Shown here piece after piece: positions 49,498-57,708 of a stretch of 64,000 bases of DNA. The notes below the pieces were generated by a model. It searched no databases, was not told the DNA's origin, and saw only the letters and a program-made list of their open reading frames with translations. The stretch comes from Planctomycetota bacterium. Lineage in GTDB: Bacteria > Planctomycetota > Phycisphaerae > SM23-33. Both the position numbers and the translations under genes were made by a program. Every line of letters begins with the position of its first letter. The first letter of the stretch is position 1. The stretch spans positions 62,001-126,000 of the forward strand of contig JAKJER010000008.1 in the NCBI GenBank assembly GCA_022705325.1. The letters are read 5' to 3'.

Positions 49498-50289
49498 CTA
49501 CGGGCGCACGGCCCCCATGTCGTACTCGCCGAACGTCCCGGCGTAGTAGCAGTCCTCCCAGATCATGCATTGCCCCAGGCCGTACGCCAGGTTGTTCAGG
49601 TATGCCAGGGCGATCTCCTGCGGCGAATGCTCGATGTTTCCCCGGATCGCCAGATGCAGGTGGTCGGGCATGATCGACAGGGCGGACACGCCGTGGCCCT
49701 TCTTGCCCGCAATCGCCAGGCACAGGTCGCGACTCCGCCCCAGCCGCGCGTCGTCCACCATTCGATATCGCTGACGGACCACCAGGACTAGGTGCAGGTT
49801 GTACCAGTACCGTCCGCTGTTGGTCGCCGTCGGCTGGTCCAGTCGGACGGCTGGGTTGCGCAGGGTGAACTGGGCGAGGTGTTCCCGGAATCGCGGATCG
49901 GCCAGCGGCTCCTTGCCGCACTGGCCCAGGACGTACTTCTCGACCTCGCGGGTGTGGTTGTCGCCAATGCTCCGGACCGCGATCCTGCGAGAGAAGTCCA
50001 TCGCTTGCCCGCCCTGCCGCAGGACGTGCTGGAGCCGCCCCTTGAGTCGCCCGGCCAGGAACACCGGCGAGAGGGACGGCTTGGTGCTGGCGGTGAGCTG
50101 AACGCAATCTTCGTGCGTTCGATGCTCCAGCACGCGAATGCCATCTGCCTCCCAGGCGGCGGCGCAGGCGCGAAGGGCCTGCGCCCAATCCGGAGGCGAG
50201 GCGGGTATGGCGAACCAGCCAGTCCAGCCGTAGCGGAGTTGATAGGCGGGAGATCGCATGCGGTCCAACGTGTAGAGCGGTTCGGGCAT
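49498..50289 (-). CDS. REP-associated Y1 transposase (RAYT-type)
   Basis: A 263-residue protein of the Y1 transposase (TnpA_REP/RAYT) family. The HUH metal motif is DHLHLAI near residue 212, in the context ALSIMPDHLHLAIRG. LAYLNNLAYG follows about 20-25 residues later and holds the candidate catalytic Tyr. These enzymes nick and may mobilise REP hairpins; most are immobile. Hairpin repeats of one family flank it in inverted orientation, which supports the assignment. Confidence 0.8.
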   Translation of the reverse strand: MPEPLYTLDRMRSPAYQLRYGWTGWFAIPASPPDWAQALRACAAAWEADGIRVLEHRTHEDCVQLTASTKPSLSPVFLAGRLKGRLQHVLRQGGQAMDFSRRIAVRSIGDNHTREVEKYVLGQCGKEPLADPRFREHLAQFTLRNPAVRLDQPTATNSGRYWYNLHLVLVVRQRYRMVDDARLGRSRDLCLAIAGKKGHGVSALSIMPDHLHLAIRGNIEHSPQEIALAYLNNLAYGLGQCMIWEDCYYAGTFGEYDMGAVRP

Positions 50290-50348
50290 GTGAGAGTCCC
50301 TATGCGCCGGAGGATAGTCAAGACAAGGCCTTCATGCCAGGAGAAAGA

Positions 50349-50457
50349 TGCACGCCCGGGCGCGTAGCCCGCCCAAACTCGTTCACCCGCCGGACAAGCC
50401 GGCGGGGGTCCTTCCTTTCAGCGCCCGGGCGCGTAGCCCGCCCAAACTCGTTCACCA
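50349..50457. repeat. REP-like hairpin repeats, right side (inverted)
   Basis: The same repeat family in inverted orientation: one full copy with stem 50386-50393/50399-50406 and preceding GCGTAGCCCGCCCAAACTCG, and a second partial copy lacking the hairpin (about 50420-50456). Together with the left pair it brackets the RAYT gene. Confidence 0.75.
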
Positions 50458-50489
50458 CTGCTGAAGGCTGTGGGGTCACCCGACGCGGC

Positions 50490-50504
50490 AATTGTCGGAC
50501 AGCC
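50490..50504. repeat. Inverted copy of the 15-bp sequence at 14072
   Basis: AATTGTCGGACAGCC is the exact reverse complement of 14072-14086. The two copies lie 36.4 kb apart and enclose the prophage and the RAYT unit. Each lies shortly after the 3' end of a host gene, so they may instead be an unrelated dispersed host repeat. Confidence 0.6.
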
Positions 50505-50511
50505 TGGGTTG

Positions 50512-51315
50512 TTAGTTGTTGGCAGGGGCGGAGGCCGCTTTGGGGAGGCGGCCTGCGACTTTCCGCCCCAGCCACAAAGCAAGCCACACCAAAGCGATGC
50601 TTATCGCAATCTCCAGGAATCCTCCGAAGATCAGGGGCAGGATCCCGTCCCAACGGAAGACCTCGAACAAGAGAAAGAGCACAAGAAGTGTCAGCACCCA
50701 GGCGATCCGCCCTGACGTCTTCAAATTCCTGCAGGCTGCTCCGGCGGCGAAAGCCCCGGCCCACGAAATCAGAACACCAGCCGGGGCGAGAACGTCGTCT
50801 CGCAGCCCCAGCCACGCCCCATAGCGATATTCGTGCGGACAGAGTTCTTGGTGGGGGCGAGTGGCGGCGATTCGTTCCGGGTCTGCCACGTCAGGCGGCT
50901 CAGGAACACCGGCTGTTCTAAGCATGTCCAGCCATTGCTCCCTGCTCAAGCCAGTCCGTTCATTGCGCTTGTGGGGCTCGGACGTGCGTGTATCAAAGAA
51001 GAAGAATCCATCGGCTGCCTTGCCGTAGATGATGGAACCATATACGCCACACTCTTCCACATGTCCAATGAACGGGCTGTAAGCAGTTCCGACGCGTTCC
51101 GCGACGCTGACTTTGCCCTGCTTACCTTCTCTCGTGTCGACTAACCAATCTGGGCGCATGTACAGAACGTAGTCTCCGGTCAGCCTAACTTCCCGCGGCC
51201 TCTCTTCGGCAGCACAAGGCGGGCAAAGCAGCCACGCTACGAAGAACAGTGTAACCGATGGGAGCAAACAGGTTCTCGCGGAGGTAATCCCCAAGCTCTT
51301 GCGGACAGTTCCCAT
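50512..51315 (-). CDS. Exported membrane protein, 267 aa
   Basis: A 267-residue protein. The start at 51315 gives a signal peptide (residues 5-35, TCLLPSVTLFFVAWLLCPPCAA) followed by a soluble beta-rich domain (REVRLTGDYVLYMRPDWLVD) and two to three C-terminal membrane helices. An ATG further upstream (51366) is possible. No family is recognised. It faces away from the polysaccharide operon and shares a control region with it. Confidence 0.6.
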   Translation of the reverse strand: MGTVRKSLGITSARTCLLPSVTLFFVAWLLCPPCAAEERPREVRLTGDYVLYMRPDWLVDTREGKQGKVSVAERVGTAYSPFIGHVEECGVYGSIIYGKAADGFFFFDTRTSEPHKRNERTGLSREQWLDMLRTAGVPEPPDVADPERIAATRPHQELCPHEYRYGAWLGLRDDVLAPAGVLISWAGAFAAGAACRNLKTSGRIAWVLTLLVLFLLFEVFRWDGILPLIFGGFLEIAISIALVWLALWLGRKVAGRLPKAASAPANN

Positions 51316-51335
51316 TGGTCGTGCTCTGGATAAGA

Positions 51336-51363
51336 TGCACACACATCGTAACAAGTGTGTGCA
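51336..51363. promoter_or_regulatory. Perfect inverted repeat in the divergent promoter region
   Basis: TGCACACAC, a ten-base spacer and GTGTGTGCA form a perfect 9-bp palindrome just upstream of the minus-strand gene and about 80 bases before the flippase gene. Its position between divergent genes suits an operator for a dimeric regulator. Confidence 0.5.
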
Positions 51364-51442
51364 CATTTATCCATCCGGACCAACAACGAACAACCAACAA
51401 CGAACAACCGACAACCCCCAACTGCCGATAAGGTAGTATCGC

Positions 51443-53002
51443 GTGAGCAAAGCACTGGACAGGTTGATGGCCGTCGGTTCGATGGCCGACTCCATGGGCG
51501 TCTACGTGCCGGCCAAGGTGATCCAGAAACTCCTGGGTCTGGGCCGGCTGCTGGTGTTCATGTACCTGGTGGCCGGCAAGACGCAGTTCGCCCTGTGGAC
51601 GCTGGGGGTGGCGATCTTCTCGGTGGCGGCGCCGCTGCTGACGCTGGGCAGCCCCAACGCCCTGGCCCGCTACGCCGCCCTCTACGAGCAGCGGGGGGAG
51701 CTGCGCCGCTTCTGCCGAAACGCCCTTCTCATCGTCCTGGGCTGCACGGCCGTCACGGCCGCCATCGCCTTCGCCGCCAGTGACCTGATCACGCTGTACG
51801 TGATGCTCTCGGGCAAGACGGCCGGCCCGGACGTGAGCTTCGAGTTGCAGCGGACCGTGTGCTACGTCGCCCTGGGCAACGCCGTCATGCTGACGCTGTA
51901 CCTGAACCTGACGGCCATCCTGTACGGGCTGCGGACCTATCGCCTGGTGGCGGCGGTGGAACTGCTGTTCGCCGTCCTGTTCACGGCGGCGGGGACGACG
52001 GTGCTGCTGGTCTGGCCGACGGGCTTGGCGGTCCTGGCGGCCCACATGGTGTGCCTGGCGGCGGCGACGCTGGCCGGGGCGGCGGGGCTGTGGCTCGGGC
52101 TGGACAAGATTGCGGATTCACAGGAGCAGACGCAAGGCAGGCCGGCAGAAGCGGGCAGGTCCGCAGGCTCTCCGGAACGCGCGACGACTGCCAACATGCT
52201 CGGGCGTCTCCTGCGGTTCGGACTGGTCGCCCTGGCGGCCAACACGCTGTGGGGGATGGCCTCGTACGCGAGCCTGTGGCTGACCAACCGCCACCTCAGC
52301 AAATCCGACGCGGGGGTCTTCGCGGCGATGCTGCTGATCGGTCAGCCGGTGCTGTTCCTGGCCGACGCCGCCTGGGCGGTGGTGTTCAGCCACGTGGCCA
52401 GGCGATGGGAGTCGCACGACCGGTCCGGGGCGATGTTCGCGCTGGAGGCGGCCTACAAGGCGGTGACGCTGTCGCTGATGACGCTGGCGGTGGGCATGTA
52501 CGTGACCGCTCCCCTGTGGATTCGAGTGCTGCCGGCGGGCTATCGCTCGGGCCTGCCGCTGTTGGGCGGACTGCTGCTGTACTTCCAGACCGTCATCCAC
52601 CTGGCCCTGCTGACGATCGTGGCCAAGCTGCACGAGAGGCCGTGGGTCATCGCGGTGGCGGCGGCGGCTGCCATCGGCGGCAACCTGTCGCTGGGCCTGA
52701 CCTGGGTGCCGACGTGGGGCATGGAGGGGGCGAGTTGGGCGGCCGGCGTGGGCTGCCTGGGCGGGTCGCTGGCGGTCTCGGCGATTTACCTGCTGGGCAG
52801 TCGCGCTCGGCTGACCGCGGGTAGCTGGATCGTCCTGGCCGTGCCGGCGCTGCTGCTGCTGCCGGCCTGGGCGGCGGCCGCCGCCTGGGCGGGCCTGCTG
52901 GCGGCGGCGCTGACGACGCGCCTGGTGCTCACCCCGAGAGAGAAGACCCTCCTGGCGGGCAAGATCGCAGCCGGGTGGCGGCGGGTGCGGTCATGGCGGT
53001 GA
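51443..53002 (+). CDS. Polysaccharide flippase (Wzx/MATE-like)
   Basis: A 519-residue membrane protein with about 12 hydrophobic segments, opening with the usual Wzx entry (YVPAKVIQKLLGLGRLLVF). Wzx proteins flip lipid-linked oligosaccharides across the inner membrane. A charged loop (about 225-250) separates two six-helix halves. It begins at GTG with AAGG nearby and is the first gene of the glycan operon. It overlaps the next gene by 10 bases. Confidence 0.8.
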   Translation: MSKALDRLMAVGSMADSMGVYVPAKVIQKLLGLGRLLVFMYLVAGKTQFALWTLGVAIFSVAAPLLTLGSPNALARYAALYEQRGELRRFCRNALLIVLGCTAVTAAIAFAASDLITLYVMLSGKTAGPDVSFELQRTVCYVALGNAVMLTLYLNLTAILYGLRTYRLVAAVELLFAVLFTAAGTTVLLVWPTGLAVLAAHMVCLAAATLAGAAGLWLGLDKIADSQEQTQGRPAEAGRSAGSPERATTANMLGRLLRFGLVALAANTLWGMASYASLWLTNRHLSKSDAGVFAAMLLIGQPVLFLADAAWAVVFSHVARRWESHDRSGAMFALEAAYKAVTLSLMTLAVGMYVTAPLWIRVLPAGYRSGLPLLGGLLLYFQTVIHLALLTIVAKLHERPWVIAVAAAAAIGGNLSLGLTWVPTWGMEGASWAAGVGCLGGSLAVSAIYLLGSRARLTAGSWIVLAVPALLLLPAWAAAAAWAGLLAAALTTRLVLTPREKTLLAGKIAAGWRRVRSWR

Positions 53003-55242
53003 CGGTCTCGGTCATCCTGGTCACGCACGACCGCCCGGCGAGCCTGTCGCGGGCCGTACGGTCGGTGTTGGCGCAGAGCCGCCCGGCCGCCCAGGTGGTC
53101 ATCGTCAACGACGGCGACCACGAGGTCTCGCCGGACCTGCTGGACGAGATCGAGCGGTCGCCCTCCGCCCTGCGAACCGTGCACCAGGACCGCCCCTGCC
53201 TGCCGGCGGCCCGCAACGCGGGGCTGGCAGCCGCCGAGGCGGACGTGCTGCTGCTCCTGGACGACGACCACGAGTTGCCGCGCGATTACCTGGCGCGGCT
53301 GGCTGGCCTTTACGAGGCCGATCCCGAGGGGGCGGTGGACGCGATCAGCGGGCTGGTGGTCGAGCCGGGGCGGGCCAGGCCCTCGCGCCTGTGGCGGACG
53401 ATGATGCGGGCGGCGGGGCATCTGCGGTGGCGGCCCAGGCGGTGCGTGGCCCGCTCGCGGCCCCTGCCGGAGGCGCTGCAGGGGCGGCTCGTCGCGACCC
53501 GTTACCTCACGGGCGGGGCAACGAGCATGAGGCGGGCGATGGCGCGCTCGATCGGCTACGACGAGGGGCTGGGCGGCTACGCCTTGGGCGAGGACCGCGA
53601 GTTCAGCTACCGCGCGACGCGGCGTTTCGCCATCTACCAGGCGCCCGGCCTGCTGATGGTGCATCACGGCGAGCCGTCGCAGCGGCCCGACGACCGCACC
53701 TACGGGCGCATGATCGTGCGCAACTACCTGCGCCTCGCCTCGCGCGCGATCGAAGAGGGCTGCGGCAAGTGGGTGGCGGTGGGGTGGAACCTGGCCGGCC
53801 TGGCGCTGGCGCACGCGGCATTCGCGATCGGCGGACGAAGACGCCGTTACCACTGGGACGTGCTGTGCGGCATGGCCGCCCAGGCGATTGCGGAATGCGG
53901 ATTGCGGATTGCGGAATTCGGTTGGCGCGTGGCGGACTTGCGGGCGTCGTTCAATCCGCAATCCGCATTCCGCCATACGCAATCCCCCCGCGTGCTCCTG
54001 CTGCTGTCTCGGTTTGATTCCGGCGGGGCGGAGCGGATCGCGCTGGACCTGATGGGGCGGCTGGGCGAGCGGGGCGCGGCGGTGGGGGCGGCCGCGATGT
54101 ACGGCGGGGGGCAATGGTCGGATCGCTTCGCGCGCGCGGCGGCCTTCTGTTGCGACGGCCTGGCCCGCGGGCGATGGGACGCGTGGTCGATCGCGCGAAC
54201 GGCCCGCCTGATTCACCGCGAGCGGGTGGACGCGGTGGTGATCGTGGACGCGGTGAAGAACGCGATGCTGGCGGGGATGTGGGGCGCCGCGCTGTCGGGG
54301 CGGGCGGTGCGGCTGCTGCTGTGGTGCCACGCCTGCCCGGGCCATCAGCTTAGCGGCAGGATGGGCGGCTTCGTGGGGCGGCTCAGGCGGACGGCCGGCC
54401 GGCTGGACCGGATCGTCTGCGTGGCCGCCTGGCAGCGGCGCGAGCTGGAGCGCCTGGGCGTGGCGGGCGAGAAGATGACCGTGATCTCCAACGGAGTGGA
54501 CCTGGAGCGTTTCGGCCGAAGACACGACGAAGATGCCCGTACGGGCGCACTACGAACGCGCCGCGAGCTGGGCCTGCCGCAGGAGGCGTTCGTGCTGGTG
54601 CAGGTGGCGAACTACTGGCCGGAGAAGGACCCCGCCTGGCTGCTCGACGCGATGGCGATGGTGACAGGCGGCGGTGAAGTTTGTAGTGCCGCCGTCGGGC
54701 GGCCGCAAACGGCAAACGATCAGGAGGCGGCAGACGCTTCCGCAGGCAAAGCCCACGGAAAGCCTTCCGTGGGCTTTCAACACGGAACGCACCTTCACTT
54801 GGCGCTGGTGGGGCGGGGGATGGACTCGCCGGCAGTCAAGCAGGCCATCGCGGCGCGGGGGCTGGAGGATGCGGTGACGCCGGCCGGCTACCGCGACGAC
54901 GTGCCTGCCTGGCTGGGCGCAGCCGACGCGTTCGTGCTGGCCTCGGCCCACGAGACGCAGTCGCTGGCCGCGATGGAGGCGATGGCGGCCGGCCTGCCCG
55001 TGATCGTGGCCGACATCCCCGGCTTCGGCGACCTGGTCGAACACGAGCGTACCGGTCTCAAGTGCCGCCCCGGCGACGCGGACGATCTGGCCGACTGCAT
55101 CCGCCGGCTGGCCGGCGACCGACAACTGTGCGGGCGCCTGGCGGCGGCGGCCCGGGACGTTGCCCAGGACTGGGACGTCCGCCTTGCGGCCGACCGCTGG
55201 CTGGCCGTGCTGGGCGACGCAGGCATTCCTGCCCGCGACTGA
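52993..55242 (+). CDS. GT2-GT4 glycosyltransferase fusion
   Basis: A 749-residue bifunctional protein. Residues 1-295 are a GT-A fold GT2 enzyme (SVILVTHDRPASL start, LLLDDDHELP with the metal-binding DDD). Residues 335-749 are a GT-B fold GT4 enzyme (RVLLLLSRFDSGGAERIAL start, SAHETQSLAAMEAMAAG, the EX7E motif). The linker at about 298-332 is encoded by a palindromic dispersed repeat. A second palindrome is read through at about residues 585-595. It adds sugars to a surface glycan; substrates unknown. Confidence 0.8.
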   Translation: MAVTVSVILVTHDRPASLSRAVRSVLAQSRPAAQVVIVNDGDHEVSPDLLDEIERSPSALRTVHQDRPCLPAARNAGLAAAEADVLLLLDDDHELPRDYLARLAGLYEADPEGAVDAISGLVVEPGRARPSRLWRTMMRAAGHLRWRPRRCVARSRPLPEALQGRLVATRYLTGGATSMRRAMARSIGYDEGLGGYALGEDREFSYRATRRFAIYQAPGLLMVHHGEPSQRPDDRTYGRMIVRNYLRLASRAIEEGCGKWVAVGWNLAGLALAHAAFAIGGRRRRYHWDVLCGMAAQAIAECGLRIAEFGWRVADLRASFNPQSAFRHTQSPRVLLLLSRFDSGGAERIALDLMGRLGERGAAVGAAAMYGGGQWSDRFARAAAFCCDGLARGRWDAWSIARTARLIHRERVDAVVIVDAVKNAMLAGMWGAALSGRAVRLLLWCHACPGHQLSGRMGGFVGRLRRTAGRLDRIVCVAAWQRRELERLGVAGEKMTVISNGVDLERFGRRHDEDARTGALRTRRELGLPQEAFVLVQVANYWPEKDPAWLLDAMAMVTGGGEVCSAAVGRPQTANDQEAADASAGKAHGKPSVGFQHGTHLHLALVGRGMDSPAVKQAIAARGLEDAVTPAGYRDDVPAWLGAADAFVLASAHETQSLAAMEAMAAGLPVIVADIPGFGDLVEHERTGLKCRPGDADDLADCIRRLAGDRQLCGRLAAAARDVAQDWDVRLAADRWLAVLGDAGIPARD
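53886..53990. repeat. Palindromic dispersed repeat read in frame as the GT2-GT4 linker
   Basis: GCGGAATGCGGATTGCGG on one arm and CCGCAATCCGCATTCCGC on the other form an inverted repeat of about 22 bp. Such ATTGCGG repeats are normally intergenic in planctomycetes. Here the tract contains no stop in the GT frame and encodes AECGLRIAEFG...FNPQSAFRH. Confidence 0.75.
54748..54777. repeat. Terminator-like hairpin inside the GT4 coding region
   Basis: AAAGCCCACGGAA, loop AGCC, TTCCGTGGGCTTT forms a perfect 13-bp stem, very like the intrinsic terminator at 9613-9646. It lies within a low-similarity insert of the GT4 domain (about 54663-54790). Confidence 0.7.
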
Positions 55243-55388
55243 GAACCCGCCGCCGGGTCTTTGTCGCGGGTCACAAACCGCCTTCGCCTGCTTACCTGGC
55301 GGCCCATTTCTGCCGATGCAATACCTGGAGATATCGCCCCCGCGAGCAGGTTCTGCGCGCGGGGACGGCGAACCTGGAGGCGCAGATC

Positions 55389-56504
55389 ATGGCCCACTCC
55401 GACAACGTGCCTGTGCATCCGCCGCGCGACGCGGTGGTGGCGGTGACCAGCCGGTGCAACGCCCATTGCGTGATGTGCAGCGTGTGGAAGCACCCGCAGA
55501 GCGACGCGCTCCAGCCGGAGCACATGCGCAAGCTGCCGCCCTCGCTGGCCAGCGTGAACCTCAGCGGCGGCGAGCCCTTCCTCCGCGACGACCTGGAACA
55601 GTTCGTGCGCCAGGTCCGCCAGCGATGCCGGCGGGCCCGCATCACCATCTCGACCAACGGCTACCTGGCCGACCGCATCGCCGACCGGGTCGAATCCATG
55701 CTGGAGATCGACCCCGCCCTGCGCCTGGCCGTGAGCCTGGACGGCCTGGGCGCCGTCCACGACGCCGTCCGCGGCGACGCCGGGGCCTACGAGCGGGTCA
55801 TCCGACTGCTCGACCTGCTCCAGGGCCGCGGCTTCCGCGGCCTGAGGCTCAGCATGACCCTGGGGCACGTCAACGCCCGCCAACTGCCCGCGGTGGCCGA
55901 GCTGGCCCGCACGCGGGGGCTGGAGCTGGGCGTCGTCGCCGCCCACCGCTGCCGCACCCACATGCGGAGCGATCAGCAGCCGGACCCCTCCGCCGACCAA
56001 CACGTGCGGGAGGACTTCCAGCAGGTGCTCGCCCAGTGGCTGCGATCGTGGAGACCCAGGCAGTGGCTGAGGGCGCACTTCGCGGCCGGGACGTACCGCT
56101 ACATGGCCCGCCAAAGCCAGAGCCTGCACTGCGGAGCGGGCGGGAACTTCTTCTTCCTCCAGGCCGACGGCACGGTCTACTCCTGCGGCAGCGACGGGCG
56201 AGCCATGGGCAACCTGATCGAGCAGGAGTGGGACGGGCTGTGGAACTCGCCCGCCGCCCGCCAGGCGCGGGCCCTCTCGCACGCCTGCGGACGCAACTGC
56301 TGGATGGTCTGCACCGTCCGTTCCTGGTACCGGCGCAACCTCTGGTCGGTCGTCGGCTGGGCGCTGGGGTCCAAGCTCCTGGCCCACCTGCGGCTGTTCC
56401 GGCTGGGCGGCCCGGCGAAGGCCCAGGCCGGGCACGCGCCCGGCCAGACGCAGGACGAGCAAGCTTCTATCGAGGCCCCGGTCCGTGCGGATCCTTCACA
56501 TTGA
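55389..56504 (+). CDS. Radical SAM protein with SPASM-like C-terminus
   Basis: A 371-residue radical SAM enzyme. The cluster-binding cysteines are Cys23, Cys27 and Cys30 (SRCNAHCVMC), followed by NLSGGEPFLR (GGE) and ISTNGYL. The C-terminal region has further cysteines (LHCGAG, YSCGSDG, HACGRNCWMVC), as in SPASM-type auxiliary cluster domains. GGAGG lies about ten bases upstream. Location within a glycan operon suggests sugar or lipid modification; peptide modification is also possible. Confidence 0.85.
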   Translation: MAHSDNVPVHPPRDAVVAVTSRCNAHCVMCSVWKHPQSDALQPEHMRKLPPSLASVNLSGGEPFLRDDLEQFVRQVRQRCRRARITISTNGYLADRIADRVESMLEIDPALRLAVSLDGLGAVHDAVRGDAGAYERVIRLLDLLQGRGFRGLRLSMTLGHVNARQLPAVAELARTRGLELGVVAAHRCRTHMRSDQQPDPSADQHVREDFQQVLAQWLRSWRPRQWLRAHFAAGTYRYMARQSQSLHCGAGGNFFFLQADGTVYSCGSDGRAMGNLIEQEWDGLWNSPAARQARALSHACGRNCWMVCTVRSWYRRNLWSVVGWALGSKLLAHLRLFRLGGPAKAQAGHAPGQTQDEQASIEAPVRADPSH

Positions 56505-57708
56505 AAAGACGCCCCGCCGCGGCGGGGTGGGCAGCTTCCTGAACGTGCTGACGGCAGCCCAGAGGCGGCGCGGGCACGAGGTGGAGGTGTTCGGCTGCGC
56601 CGAGGGCGAGGCGCCCTCGCGGCAGGCCGGCGGGGCGGATGGGCGCCGTCCGGCGTTCGTGGACTTCACGGGCGCCCCGCTGTGGCGCTGGCCTCGCATG
56701 GTCCACAATCCGCAGGCGGCCAACGACCTGGCGGCCTTCCTGCACGCCCGGTCGTTCGACGTCGCACACCTGCACAACATCTACCACCACCTTACGCCGT
56801 CGATCCTGCCGGTGCTGGCGCGGCGGCGGATACCTGTCGTCATGACGATGCACGACTACCGCCTGGCCTGCCCGGCCAAGCACTTCGTCTCCGGGCGGGG
56901 GCTGTGCACGCGGTGCGTGGGCGGGCGGTTCTACCGCGCCGCGTCGAGCGACTGCGGGCGGCTGCGAGGGGCGGGCCTGGCGGCGGAGAGCTACGTGCAG
57001 GCCTGGTCGCGACGGTACGCCGCCGCCGTGGACCTGTTCCTGTGCCCCACGCGCTACATGCGGGAGGTGCTCGCGCAGACCCGCCTGCCGGCGGGCAAGC
57101 TGCGGGTGGTGCCCAACCCGGTCGAGTTGGACGGCGCCCACGCCGACGCCGCGGGCGACGAATACGACTTCCTGTTCCTGGGCCGGCTCAGCCGGGAGAA
57201 GGCCCCCGAGCTGATGCTGGAGCTGGCCCGCTCGCTGCCGACGGCCCGGGTGGCCCTCGCGGGCGACGGGCCCGAGACGCTGCCGCTGCGAAGGCGGGCG
57301 GGCGAGCTGCGGCTGGCGAACGTGACGTTCCTGGGCCTGCTCGACCGGCCGGCCGTCGGGCGGCTTCTGAGCCGATCGGCCTGCCTGGTGCTGACCAGCC
57401 GCTGCATGGAGAACAGCCCGCAGGCGATGCTGGAGGCGATGGCGGCGGGGCGGTGCGTGCTCGTGCCGGACCAGCCGCCGCTTCGCGAGTGGGTGCGGGA
57501 CGGCGTGACGGGGCGGACCTACGCGGCGTCCGACGCGGTCGCGTTGGCGGCGGCGGCAGCCGAAGTGGCGTCCGACGCGTCCTGGCGCCGGCGGATGGGC
57601 GAGCGGGCGCGGCGGATGGTGGCGGGGCGTCACGCCGCGTCGGCGGTGGCTGAGGCGGTGGACGAGGCGTACGACGAGGCGAGACGACGATGCGCATTGC
57701 GATGGTAG
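56485..57708 (+). CDS. Glycosyltransferase family 4
   Basis: A 407-residue GT-B enzyme starting at GTG with MRILHIEKTPRRGGVGSFLNVL, the usual nucleotide-sugar-binding start, and FLFLGRLSREKAPELMLELARSL plus SRCMENSPQAMLEAMAAG (EX7E) in the C-terminal half. It overlaps the radical SAM gene by 20 bases and the next GT by 19. It probably adds one sugar of the repeat unit. Confidence 0.85.
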   Translation: MRILHIEKTPRRGGVGSFLNVLTAAQRRRGHEVEVFGCAEGEAPSRQAGGADGRRPAFVDFTGAPLWRWPRMVHNPQAANDLAAFLHARSFDVAHLHNIYHHLTPSILPVLARRRIPVVMTMHDYRLACPAKHFVSGRGLCTRCVGGRFYRAASSDCGRLRGAGLAAESYVQAWSRRYAAAVDLFLCPTRYMREVLAQTRLPAGKLRVVPNPVELDGAHADAAGDEYDFLFLGRLSREKAPELMLELARSLPTARVALAGDGPETLPLRRRAGELRLANVTFLGLLDRPAVGRLLSRSACLVLTSRCMENSPQAMLEAMAAGRCVLVPDQPPLREWVRDGVTGRTYAASDAVALAAAAAEVASDASWRRRMGERARRMVAGRHAASAVAEAVDEAYDEARRRCALRW

